DNA of 64,000 nucleotides. It comes from Robinsoniella peoriensis. GTDB taxonomy: Bacteria > Bacillota > Clostridia > Lachnospirales > Lachnospiraceae. Position numbers and translations under genes: made by a program. Location of the stretch: NCBI RefSeq assembly GCF_042680125.1, contig NZ_JBHTNY010000018.1; one strand, 5' to 3'. Below, piece by piece: positions 23,005 to 32,700 of this stretch; within the stretch, counting starts at the first letter, position 1; each line of letters opens with the position of its first letter. A model generated the notes under the pieces. That model searched no databases and was not told the DNA's origin. It was given only the letters and a program-made list of their open reading frames with translations.

Positions 23005-25803
23005 ATGAATTTGATAAAACAAACAATTCCATTTCTTCTAATAATTGCTTTGGTGATGAGTCTGGTTCCTGCCCCCACCGTTTTTGGGAAAGAAAATCAG
23101 GAGGCAGAGGTTCAGCGAGTTGTCAAAGTTGCCTATCCGGAACAAAAATATTTAACTGAAATAAGAGAGAATGGAAGCTATTACGGATATTCCTATGAAT
23201 ATCTTAAAAAGGTCGCGGAATTTGCAAACTGGAAGCTAGAATACATTACCTATCCAAATATGACTCTTAATGAGCAAATTACAAGTGGAATGAAGATGGT
23301 AGAATCCGGAGAAGCGGATCTGATGGGTGTTATGCTTCGAAATGAAGATTTGGAAAAAAAGTATCTTTATCCGGATAAAAATTATGGCGTGGTTTATACC
23401 ACCCTGGATACTTTAGAAAGTAATATTAATATCAATGAAACCAATTATATGCGGCTTGACAAATTACGGGTTGCTGTGCTGAAAACAGCGACTACACGTA
23501 ATGGAGAGCTGACTGATTTTGTTGAAAATGTAAAGATTAACTGTGAATATATTTATTGTGATACCGTGGATGAGCAGATTGAAGCTTTGAAAAACGGATC
23601 GGCTGATGCACTTTTAAAAGTCTCGCTTACCTTTCTGCCAGGACTCAAACAAATTGCCGAGTTCGCCCCCCGGCCCTTTTATTTTGTATCGGGCTATGAA
23701 AAAGAAGACTTAATGGAGGAATTAGATGAGGCTATTAGCAAAATCAACATTACCGATCCATATTTTGAAAGCAGTCTGCGTTCAAAATATTTTAAAAATA
23801 CGATTTCTGATTTTTCTCTGTCTGAAACTGAAATGGAATATGTGGATAGTCATCAAGAACTAAAAGTATTGGTACTACCCCAATATGCTCCCTTTTCATT
23901 TATAAACAGTAAAGATGAATTATGCGGGATGTCGGTTTCTATATTGGATGATATTGGAAAGAAAGCGGGAATACGTTTTGATTATCATGTATTAAAAGAA
24001 AATGAAAATGTCAAAGAACAAATTGCTTCAGGAGAATATAATCTCGTCATAGGGCCACCTCACAGCAACAAATTCGCTGAATGTTACGGACTTGTTTTTT
24101 CCCAACCTTATTTGGAAGAAAGCCTGACTATGTTCTTAAATAAAGCATCAGAAGCAAAGGAAAAATCCGAAAGCACTTTAGCTTTGCTACGTGATGTGTC
24201 AGAACCTATCGGTTATGAGTATAAGGAAATAATTTATTATGATGATATTCAGAAATGTCTTGAGGCGGTCAATGAAGGAGAAGCTGATTATGGGTACGGA
24301 AATAGATATCTGATCGATTTTTATACTTCTCAAAATAATTTTAAAGATCTAAATTTCCTGTTTCTGTCCGGATATAACCGGGAAATTGGATTTTATGTGC
24401 CGAATACGGAAAAATGTGAATTGCTGTCTATTGTCAATAAATATGTACGCAGTATGCCCGCTAAGGATGTACATGGACACCTTTCACAGGCATTGTCACA
24501 AAAGGATTATGGCGGGATCGCTGAGTTTCTACAGAACAATCCAATGCTTATGGCAGCGGCAGCAGTGTCATTTTTATTTCTGATATTGCTCTCCATTATG
24601 CTGTTGCTATATAGCCGTACCAATAAGAAGCGCAATGAAAAATTACAGCTGGCATTTTCTGCAAAAAGTGATTTTCTTTCCAGAATGAGCCATGATATGC
24701 GTACGCCTATGAATGGTATCATCGGGTTAACTGGATTAACTCTGGAACTTGATTATCTGCCGCCGGAAGCGGTGGAGAATCTGGAAAAGATCGATGACTC
24801 TGCAAAATATCTGCTGAGTCTGATTAATGATACACTGGATATGAATAAAATCGAAAGCAATAAAATTGTCCTTAACAAAGAGCTGACCGATCTTAATATC
24901 TTTTTTGAACAGATGATCAGTGTGGTAAGGGTAAATGCCTCTCAGAAGAATGTGCATTTAATTGCAAAAAACAAAAGTAAAAAGCTTCCCCTAGTATATT
25001 TGGATAAGGTAAGGGTACAGCAAATCGTCTTCAATTTGGTGTCAAACGCTATCAAATTCACACCAGAAAATGGAACAGTAATAGTTGAATGGTGCAGTCA
25101 TGTTCTAAGTGATGACAATATACTTACGAAGCTGATGGTAAAGGATACTGGTATTGGGATAGACGAGAATTTCCTGCCAAAGATTTTTGAACCTTTTGAA
25201 CAGGAATATAATTCTGCAATTTCTAATTATACCGGGACTGGTCTGGGACTTGCTATTGTTAAAAATCTAGTGGATACCATGGGTGGATCTATTTCTGTTA
25301 TAAGCGAGAAAAATAACGGTTCTGAATTTTCCATAGAGCTGGTATTTAAAACTGGAGAAGCTCAATCAGAACCTGTTACACCAGAAACAATGTCCCAGGT
25401 AAGTTTACAGGGAAAACACATCCTACTCTGTGAAGATCATCCACTGAATGCGCAAATTGCAACCATGCTGCTGGAGAAGAAAGGTATGGTTGTGGATCAT
25501 GCGGTAAACGGGCAAAAGGCAGTTGATGCGTTTGAAAATTCAGTACCGTTCTATTTTGACGCAATTCTAATGGATATCTGTATGCCACTCATGGATGGCT
25601 TGACAGCAACAAAGATTATACGAAAAAATGACCGGTCAGATGCAAAAGTGATACCAATTATTGCGATGACAGCAAATGCCTTTGATGAAGATGTGCAGAA
25701 GAGTTTGGAGGCAGGAATGTCGGCACATCTGGCAAAACCCATAGAACCTATGGTGTTGTTTCAAACGCTATATGATTTTATATCTGCGTCAGAAGAATCC
25801 TGA
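23005..25803 (+). CDS. Hybrid histidine kinase with two periplasmic-binding domains (BvgS-like)
   Basis: About 932 aa. The start is ATG 23005 or TTG 23011, given the AGGAGG at 22996-23001. A signal/anchor segment (FLLIIALVMSLVPAP) is followed by two SBP_bac_3 domains (about residues 45-270 and 285-510), extracytoplasmic by analogy with BvgS. A membrane helix comes next (AAAVSFLFLILLSIMLLLY), then HisKA with His563 (MSHDMRTPMNG), HATPase (NLVSNAIKF, DTGIGI, TGLGLAI), and a C-terminal receiver with Asp857 (ILMDICMPLMDG). It probably senses a small solute such as an amino acid and passes phosphate via the upstream HPt to the GGDEF-EAL protein. Confidence 0.92.
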   Translation: MNLIKQTIPFLLIIALVMSLVPAPTVFGKENQEAEVQRVVKVAYPEQKYLTEIRENGSYYGYSYEYLKKVAEFANWKLEYITYPNMTLNEQITSGMKMVESGEADLMGVMLRNEDLEKKYLYPDKNYGVVYTTLDTLESNININETNYMRLDKLRVAVLKTATTRNGELTDFVENVKINCEYIYCDTVDEQIEALKNGSADALLKVSLTFLPGLKQIAEFAPRPFYFVSGYEKEDLMEELDEAISKINITDPYFESSLRSKYFKNTISDFSLSETEMEYVDSHQELKVLVLPQYAPFSFINSKDELCGMSVSILDDIGKKAGIRFDYHVLKENENVKEQIASGEYNLVIGPPHSNKFAECYGLVFSQPYLEESLTMFLNKASEAKEKSESTLALLRDVSEPIGYEYKEIIYYDDIQKCLEAVNEGEADYGYGNRYLIDFYTSQNNFKDLNFLFLSGYNREIGFYVPNTEKCELLSIVNKYVRSMPAKDVHGHLSQALSQKDYGGIAEFLQNNPMLMAAAAVSFLFLILLSIMLLLYSRTNKKRNEKLQLAFSAKSDFLSRMSHDMRTPMNGIIGLTGLTLELDYLPPEAVENLEKIDDSAKYLLSLINDTLDMNKIESNKIVLNKELTDLNIFFEQMISVVRVNASQKNVHLIAKNKSKKLPLVYLDKVRVQQIVFNLVSNAIKFTPENGTVIVEWCSHVLSDDNILTKLMVKDTGIGIDENFLPKIFEPFEQEYNSAISNYTGTGLGLAIVKNLVDTMGGSISVISEKNNGSEFSIELVFKTGEAQSEPVTPETMSQVSLQGKHILLCEDHPLNAQIATMLLEKKGMVVDHAVNGQKAVDAFENSVPFYFDAILMDICMPLMDGLTATKIIRKNDRSDAKVIPIIAMTANAFDEDVQKSLEAGMSAHLAKPIEPMVLFQTLYDFISASEES

Positions 25804-25830
25804 ATATGTTATAGAGTGAGAAACCCCTTT

Positions 25831-25859
25831 GGGCTGGTGAGAAATCACCAGTCCTTTTT
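25831..25859 (+). terminator. Terminator after hybrid kinase
   Basis: GGCTGGTGA (25832-25840) pairs with TCACCAGTCC (25845-25854) and is followed by TTTTT. It closes the TetR-to-kinase cluster. Confidence 0.8.
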
Positions 25860-25899
25860 CCTGTGTAAATTCTTTAGACAATAGAAGCATGCTCTTGAA

Positions 25900-26115
25900 T
25901 CAACACGCTTCTATGATTTCCCGCTCAAATACAAAGACATAATAGCCGGGCAATTGACCTCCATTATTCAGATCAGAAAATTCTGTGAGCAGCCGCCAAT
26001 CCTGAGATGCATATTCATTTAACAGAGCCTCTAAATCATCAAATTCCTGTTCTTTTTGTTTTTTACTGCCGCAGTCTTTTAAGATTTCTTTTCTTACCAG
26101 TTTATATTCGTGCAT
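25900..26115 (-). CDS. DUF4177 family small protein
   Basis: The 71-aa product starts at the ATG at 26115 after GGAGAATAAG. The pattern MHEYKLVR, then LEALLNEYASQDWRLLTEF, then GYYVFVFEREI is that of DUF4177: N-terminal strand 'YKvv', amphipathic helix 'LN.ya.qGWel', C-terminal strand. The family is small, cytosolic and of unknown function. Solitary minus-strand gene between the signalling cluster and the Wadjet operon. Confidence 0.8.
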   Translation of the reverse strand: MHEYKLVRKEILKDCGSKKQKEQEFDDLEALLNEYASQDWRLLTEFSDLNNGGQLPGYYVFVFEREIIEAC

Positions 26116-26254
26116 CTTATTCTCCATAAATATTATGTTTTTCAAACAGTGACTAATGATAGTATATACATTTGGAGGGATTTTATTAATGAAGCACCTA
26201 TTCTATTGAAAATATATCTTTCTGCTTTTGCAGGTATTCAATTAAAAAATTTAA

Positions 26255-26283
26255 TTTAAAATCCCTGCCTTCTATAGTATAAT
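26255..26283 (+). promoter_or_regulatory. Candidate promoter of Wadjet operon
   Basis: TTTAAA (26255-26260), 17 nt, TATAAT (26278-26283), about 70 bp upstream of jetD. The -35 is weak. Confidence 0.45.
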
Positions 26284-26352
26284 AAATCCAGGAAACAGAA
26301 CCCCGACATAGAATCAGGTTAAATCACCTATTAAATTAAAGGAGGCCAGGAG

Positions 26353-27360
26353 ATGAAGATTGACATTTCGAAAATACAGAAAAAACGTTTCCGCTACGAG
26401 GATATCTTAAATCTCTATCCGGATATGAATTACCGGCAATTGTTTGATATTCTGGAGGAACTCTGCGAATCAAAACAGATAGCACCAATCAAAAAAAGCG
26501 GAAAGACATCCTTTTATCCGGCGGTCTTTCGAGAATATAAAAAGCTGCCGCCTTCGGTAGATTACAGTTGTTACATCGATGAAATTGCGGCGTTGAATCC
26601 AAGGCTGAATATCAGCAGGTATCTGGAGAAGCCAGGGGAATTTAAGGAGCTGCGGGACGGAATCTGTAAGCTCAGTGAAATGCTCTGGAAAGATGACCCG
26701 CGGCTGCAGCAGAAAATGTCTGTTAAGGAAAAATCCTTTGCGATCTGGGGTGATGAGAAATACTTGGAGAGTAAAAGCGGGAGCAGAATCCTGGCTTTTA
26801 ATCAGTTTGACCAGGTGAGCCTGAATTATTATTATGCGCCGGAGCCGTTTTTTTGCAGGGTATTTGATCAGATTGCGGGTGATGTGATTGTCATTGAAAA
26901 TAAAGACACATGGTATTCAATTGGTGAAGCATTGAAAAATTCAAAGAATAAAAGATTTTTAGGGGTCAAAGCCGGACTGCTGGTCTATGGAGAAGGAAAT
27001 AAGGTGACAGGTGAAGCTGCACTGCAGACTTTTGTGACGGAGTATGGTTTCGAGAAGAGAAAGATACTTTATGCAGGGGATATTGATATTGCCGGAATCC
27101 TTATGTTTTATGGTGCGGTCACTCATAACAGGGAGATTATGATACAACCTTTTATGCCCTTATATAACAAAATGGCCAAACGGGCAAAGAATTTACAGAT
27201 GCAGCCGACAGATGATAACAGGGGAAGAGACTGGAATACCGGAATCCTGGATTTATTTGAAGAACAAAATCGGGAGGTTGTAAGAAAAGTACTGGATGAA
27301 AACAGAAGAATTCCCCAGGAAATACTAAGTTTTCAGGATTATACTGGAATGTGTGATTAG
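26353..27360 (+). CDS. jetD: Wadjet anti-plasmid system nuclease subunit JetD
   Basis: The 335-aa protein has a winged-helix-like N-terminal half and a C-terminal Toprim-like (DUF2220) domain. The acidic motifs are GDVIVIENKDTWYSIG (E-N-K) and ILYAGDIDIAGILMFYG (DxD), followed by QPTDDNRGRDWN. JetD is the topo VI-like nuclease subunit that cuts closed circular DNA after loop extrusion by JetABC. GGAGGCCAGGAG precedes the ATG. It leads a tightly overlapping jetD-A-B-C operon, and the gene families (DUF5716, DUF6063) suggest type III Wadjet. Confidence 0.88.
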   Translation: MKIDISKIQKKRFRYEDILNLYPDMNYRQLFDILEELCESKQIAPIKKSGKTSFYPAVFREYKKLPPSVDYSCYIDEIAALNPRLNISRYLEKPGEFKELRDGICKLSEMLWKDDPRLQQKMSVKEKSFAIWGDEKYLESKSGSRILAFNQFDQVSLNYYYAPEPFFCRVFDQIAGDVIVIENKDTWYSIGEALKNSKNKRFLGVKAGLLVYGEGNKVTGEAALQTFVTEYGFEKRKILYAGDIDIAGILMFYGAVTHNREIMIQPFMPLYNKMAKRAKNLQMQPTDDNRGRDWNTGILDLFEEQNREVVRKVLDENRRIPQEILSFQDYTGMCD

Positions 27361-27400
27361 AACAGCTTTCATTACTACAAATGGAATAGAAGAGGAAATT

Positions 27401-29032
27401 ATGTTTGATTTTTTAGAAGGTTTTGAAAAGAGAATGGGATTTGCGGCGGTTGTGGATTCCATTGTCAATCGAAAGAATACGAATATGGAAATTGAGGGCT
27501 GGTTTCAGGGAGAAGAATTAGATAATCTGTTCTTCACGCTGCTGGTCTATATTATGGAACAGACTTTGAATGAAAATGATGAATGTACACTGGAAAATAT
27601 AGCGCGTTTCCTGGATGATATTCTGCCGGTTTATCAGAAGAAATGGCCTTTTGATCAGGTGATGAGGCTGGCTGAATATATGGTGAAAGATATTCTGCAA
27701 AATAAAGGGACGGTTAAAAATTATGGGATTATGGATTACGGGCGGCAGTGGCACGATATTCAGGTGCGCCTGATCAGTGATAAGATAACAGCAGATAATA
27801 AAATTATATATCAGCTGACGGATCAGGGATATGACTTCTTATTCCGGACAAAAGAAATAGATAAGGAAATGGATTTTAAACTGGAACAGCTAAAGCTGAA
27901 GATGCTGCTCAAGAGAAAGAACTATAAACATGCGTTAAAACAGAGCCGGGATTTGATCAACATGCTCCGGCAGAAGAAGCGGGAGATGGAATCCTTCATA
28001 GACCGGGTGAGGCAGAATATCCATACCATTGACCGGGGGGAGCATGAAAGGCTGCTTCTGGAGACTTACAATCTGATTGATGAAGAATATGAAGATATGC
28101 TGGAAATGAAAGAGGCGGTTGTGAAGGATGAAGACCGGATCGGACGGGAGATAGAGGAAAGCGGCTATTCGGATGAAACAATGAACAACGCGTTATATAA
28201 CCTGAATCTGATTAAGCGGAACATTCAGATTGTGATAGGGGAACAGCGGAACCTCATTGGAAAACGTTTTAATATGAATGATATTTATGAAGAAACCATT
28301 CGAAACAGCTTTTATGCATCTGTGGTTAAACGGTTTGATTTCCAAAAAGAGATTATGGATGAGATGGAAAAAGTAAATTCAAAGAATGTATCAAATCTCT
28401 GGAAACTAATGACCCCTCTGTGTATGCCGTCATTGGACAAGAAAATGAACCTTTCCCTGATTTACCAGAATCAGGGAAAACTTAGAGAGAATGAGGAAGA
28501 AGACCATGTGGTGGAAGAAGAGGTTCTGGAAGAGGACTTACAGGCTGCAGACAGAGAAATCAGCAATGCTATGAATTTCCGGGTTATAGAACGGATCTTT
28601 AAGTTTGCTGGTGAACGGGGAACTTCTTTTACTTTTTCGCAGTTTTATGAACATATCGTGGAAAAAACCCAGAGAATACATCAGTATACGGAGAATAAAA
28701 GAATTTTTCTGATTCTGTTAAAGCTGTATGATTATGGGGTTATTGATATAGAATCGTGGAAAAAGCACAGCAGTGAAGATATGATTCCGGATACAAACGG
28801 AGAGTTTGACCTGTCCTGGTGTCTCCGGCAGATGGAAGACAGGTATCCGGATTTTTATGGTGTGGAACAGCTGGTATTTGAAAAAAAAGACTTTATTTTT
28901 CATGCCGTGCTAGAAGATACGGTTGGAGCAGAAGTGTTATACAGTACAATAGAAATGGCAGATATAGAAATAATACCTAAGATCAGAAGCGAGGTGGGGC
29001 AGGATGTTGAAACAGGCATTAGCGATATATAA
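27401..29032 (+). CDS. jetA: Wadjet subunit JetA (kleisin-like)
   Basis: About 543 aa from ATG 27401 (after AGAGGAAATT); an earlier frame start at 27353 would overlap jetD by 8 bp. The N-terminus FLEGFEKRMGFAAVVDSIVN opens a winged-helix region. A long charged helical middle follows (LKMLLKRKNYKHALKQSRDL onward), then an acidic linker (EEEDHVVEEEVLEEDL) and a C-terminal winged-helix-like region. Position, size and layout match the JetA (DUF5716) kleisin that bridges the SMC-like JetC dimer. It overlaps jetB by 29 bp. Confidence 0.82.
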   Translation: MFDFLEGFEKRMGFAAVVDSIVNRKNTNMEIEGWFQGEELDNLFFTLLVYIMEQTLNENDECTLENIARFLDDILPVYQKKWPFDQVMRLAEYMVKDILQNKGTVKNYGIMDYGRQWHDIQVRLISDKITADNKIIYQLTDQGYDFLFRTKEIDKEMDFKLEQLKLKMLLKRKNYKHALKQSRDLINMLRQKKREMESFIDRVRQNIHTIDRGEHERLLLETYNLIDEEYEDMLEMKEAVVKDEDRIGREIEESGYSDETMNNALYNLNLIKRNIQIVIGEQRNLIGKRFNMNDIYEETIRNSFYASVVKRFDFQKEIMDEMEKVNSKNVSNLWKLMTPLCMPSLDKKMNLSLIYQNQGKLRENEEEDHVVEEEVLEEDLQAADREISNAMNFRVIERIFKFAGERGTSFTFSQFYEHIVEKTQRIHQYTENKRIFLILLKLYDYGVIDIESWKKHSSEDMIPDTNGEFDLSWCLRQMEDRYPDFYGVEQLVFEKKDFIFHAVLEDTVGAEVLYSTIEMADIEIIPKIRSEVGQDVETGISDI

Positions 29033-29708
29033 TCGTTTATTGGAAAACGGAGAAATTGATGCAAAAACGGATAGTGAATTGTACATAGAATATAAAAATG
29101 AAGAGGTCCGCGAAATTCTGGAGCAGTTTTCAGAAGAATTGAATTTCCGGATTCTGGATACAGGTAATACTATTTATATGATACCGAATCTGGACAATGA
29201 TGTGCTGGGATATGTGATGAAAGATTTCAGGGAAAACATAGCGACGAACGCAAAGCTGGTTGATGCCTACCTGCAGTGTTATATCTGTATGATGATCTTC
29301 CAGATGTTCTACGGCGGAAAGAATACGAACCCAATCCAGCGAGAGTTTATCCAGACCAAAGATCTGATTGAGGCATTGGACCAGAAAATGGAGGGATACC
29401 TGGCAGGAGAAGAGGAGGCTCTTTCCCTGGAGAAGGATTACTGCATCAACTTTTATAAAATAGCTCAGCTATGGCAGAATAAACAGATTGGGGACAGTAT
29501 TGCCAGAAAATCGAAGCTGGGAACGCTGGCACGTGCCTATGCGCAGCTGGAACATGAGAAATTGGTCCGTGTACTGGAAGAAGGCAGAGAAATCAGGCGT
29601 ACCAGACGCATGGATGACCTGTTTTTATATTACTATCTGGATGAAGCCAGGGTACAGGAAATTCACCAGCTATTTTCACAGGGGGAGAAGATCAATGCCG
29701 AAGATTAA
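29004..29708 (+). CDS. jetB: Wadjet subunit JetB (DUF6063, MukE-like)
   Basis: The 234-aa helical protein begins LKQALAIYNRLLENGEID and has VLGYVMKDFRENIATNAKLV and a C-terminal MDDLFLYYYLDEARVQEI. The DUF6063/MukE-like (KITE) role is assigned from operon position and size: it binds the kleisin JetA. Its start overlaps jetA and its end overlaps jetC, so translation is coupled, consistent with fixed subunit ratios. Confidence 0.82.
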   Translation: MLKQALAIYNRLLENGEIDAKTDSELYIEYKNEEVREILEQFSEELNFRILDTGNTIYMIPNLDNDVLGYVMKDFRENIATNAKLVDAYLQCYICMMIFQMFYGGKNTNPIQREFIQTKDLIEALDQKMEGYLAGEEEALSLEKDYCINFYKIAQLWQNKQIGDSIARKSKLGTLARAYAQLEHEKLVRVLEEGREIRRTRRMDDLFLYYYLDEARVQEIHQLFSQGEKINAED

Positions 29709-32700
29709 CCGAATCAGGATCATCAACTTTTCTTACAATAATGATGCCAGAGAGATTCAGGATGAGATGTATTCTTTTTACGACGGAGAAAATGCTCTTT
29801 TAAATCTTTCCAACGGAGGCGGGAAAAGTGTACTTGTACAGCTGATTCTGCAGCCCATCATTCCCGACCATAAAATGCAGAAACGTAAGATGATTGAGTA
29901 TTTTAAAAAGAATACAAGTCCGGCCTTTATTATGATTGAATGGCTGCTGGACAACCCCTCAGTTAAAGATTATCTGATGACCGGAATTGCAATTGCACCA
30001 AGGAGCAGCATGAGAAGTGAAGAAAGTAATAAAATTAATTACTTTACCTTTGCCAGTCATTATCAGCAGGCATGCGATTTTGATATCAGCTATGTTCCGT
30101 TTGCTAAACGGGAAAATGACCAGCTGGTGCTGATGCCTTTTGAGCGTGCCAGAGAAGCTGTGAGAAAACTGGTTTCTGCTCATCGGGAAATGTTCTATTA
30201 CAGTAGGGATGATGCGTCCCAGTACCGCAGGATTTTGCAGGATTTTGGGATTTCTCAGGAAGAATGGAAGAATCTCATCGCCCGGATGAATAATGATGAA
30301 GGCGGAATAGATGAACTGTTTGAGCGCTGCAGTACATCCGACAGTGTATTTAATGAGTGGATTATTAAAAATATTGAAAAAGCGATTCTGGCACAGGACA
30401 GCGGAGAAACCAGCATTCAGGATCTTCTGGAAGGACTGGTGTCAGATACTATAAAAAATGAAGAATACATACAGGCTCAAAAGGTGATCAACGAATATCT
30501 CAGGAGGCATCAGGAGATGGAAGAAAGCCTGAATCATGTCTGTCAGAGTCTGGACGTTGTGAATCAGACGGAGGCATTGCTAAATCAGATGCATCAGAGC
30601 CTGAAGCGAAAAGGCGCCGGGCAGAAGGCGGAACTGGAACAGATTCATGACAGGCAGTATGAATTGGAGGAAGAAAGGTCCGGGATTTATAAAGAGAAGG
30701 CATCCGAAGAATATTATCTTGCCAGTGATAAACTGCAGGAAGTAAAAGAACAGGTTGCAGAAGAAGAAGCAAATGCCAGGGAAATCAAAGCTCAATGCAG
30801 TCAGGTACACTTCCGGTATCATTGCCAGCGTGGGGCTAAGCTCTACGGGGAGTGGAAGGTGATACAAGGGGCAGTATCGGCCCTAAGGCAGAAAATCGCA
30901 GCGGAACAGGGGGATGCAGATACCAGAATCCGGCTTGATGATCTGCGGTATTCATTGAAATACTGCTTAGAAAAGAAGCAAAGGGAACTGCTGGACGAAA
31001 TTGAACAATATAAAGTACGAATCACTGTCAATGGACAACGGCAGAAGCAACTATCTGCTGATACACGGGAATACGACAAAAAGATCAGTCAATGTGATGT
31101 AAGGATTGGAGAACTGCGTGGATTTGTGACGCGGTTTGAGAAGGAAGAGGAGCAGATTTTCGAAAAGCTGGGTACGGTATTGCTTCGAAATGTCTTAAAA
31201 GAGCTGGATAAAACCTCGGTAAATAACCTAAAAAAAGAGCAGGAAAGTCAGGAGAAAGCAAAGGCGGAAGAACTGAAGGACGGGCAGGACAGACTGGTAT
31301 GGGTAAAGGAGCAGCAGAGGGTCACAGGCCCTTTGATTATGGAAGCGGTGCAGAAAAAAATATCCGTGGTAAGTCACTTGACTAGCTTAACAGAAGAGCA
31401 AAACCGCTTTGCATCAGAATATGCACGTTGCAGCGAACTGCTGGATAAATATGAACTTAGCCGGGAATTGATCTATGAGAAAGATGCGTTAAATGAGTTC
31501 TTCCGGAAGCATACGGCTGACTTAGAGCAAAACAGATATCTGAGGCAGACAGAGCGGGATCAGATATTGGATATGATAAAGGGTATTCGCAATAAATGTG
31601 TATATCTTCCTCAGACATTGATTCAGGCAATAGAAAATCAGGATATTACCTATCAGACCGGAGAGGCATATCTGAATAATCTGACGGAGGATAAGAGAGG
31701 GATTCAGCTTAAGAAAAACCCAATGCTGCCATTTTCCCTGGTGGTGAAAAAGCAGGATATTTCCAAAATAGGGCAGATTCCACTCAAACAATGCCTGCTT
31801 AGACAGGTAGTCCCTGTATTATCTTATGAGCAGCTGGATACGGTGATGGAGCAGCAGTATCAGCTGGTACAGGCAGGTACGCAGGCATCTTTTATCAGCA
31901 GTTACGAAGACGAAATCTTCGTAGATATACAGAGGGAAAAATATCTTAAGGATTTGGAAATCCAGGAAGAGAGGCTAAAAGAGCAGACTGTGCACATTTC
32001 AAAGGAGCTGGAAAATGTGCGAAAGGCATGGGATGACCTGAATAATTTCCAATATGGGAAGTCATATGCGGAGCAGTTAAGTAAGGCGGTTTCAGCGGAT
32101 GAGCAGGAAATAGAGAAGCTTTCTGTGCAAAAGAAAGAGCTGGAAGAAAAACTGAAAACCCTGGAGGCAGAATGGACCTCACTGGAATTCAATAACAGAG
32201 AGTGTGAAATAATCCTTCGTGAAATTAATGCCAGGAAAGAGCTTCTGGAAAAATTTCTGGCAGATGATGAACAATATCAGATACATTACCGTAACTTAGG
32301 GGATGCATCTGCTGAAAGTATGTCGCTAAAAGAAAAGAGGGAAAAAGCCGGGCAGGAGCTGGAAAACTGCCGGGCTGAAGCAGAACGGATCAAGAGTATT
32401 CTTTACGAGAAGAATACGCTGTTTGACCAAACCCGGGAGAGTTACCGGAAATATGAGAATGCCGGGGGGGCTAACCTGCTGGATGATCCATATGAACAAA
32501 TGGAGCAGGAATATGAACAGCTTCTGAAAAACCAGAAAGAAGCTTTGTCTAGTCTGGAAGAAATGCTTCGTGGAAAATTACAGCAGCTCTCTACGATAGA
32601 GGATGCACTTGCTGAAATCGAAGTGGATCAAAAGGATTATGAGACACTTCACTATGACAGACAGGAATTGCAGCGTCTTAAATCAGAAGTTTCTGTATTA

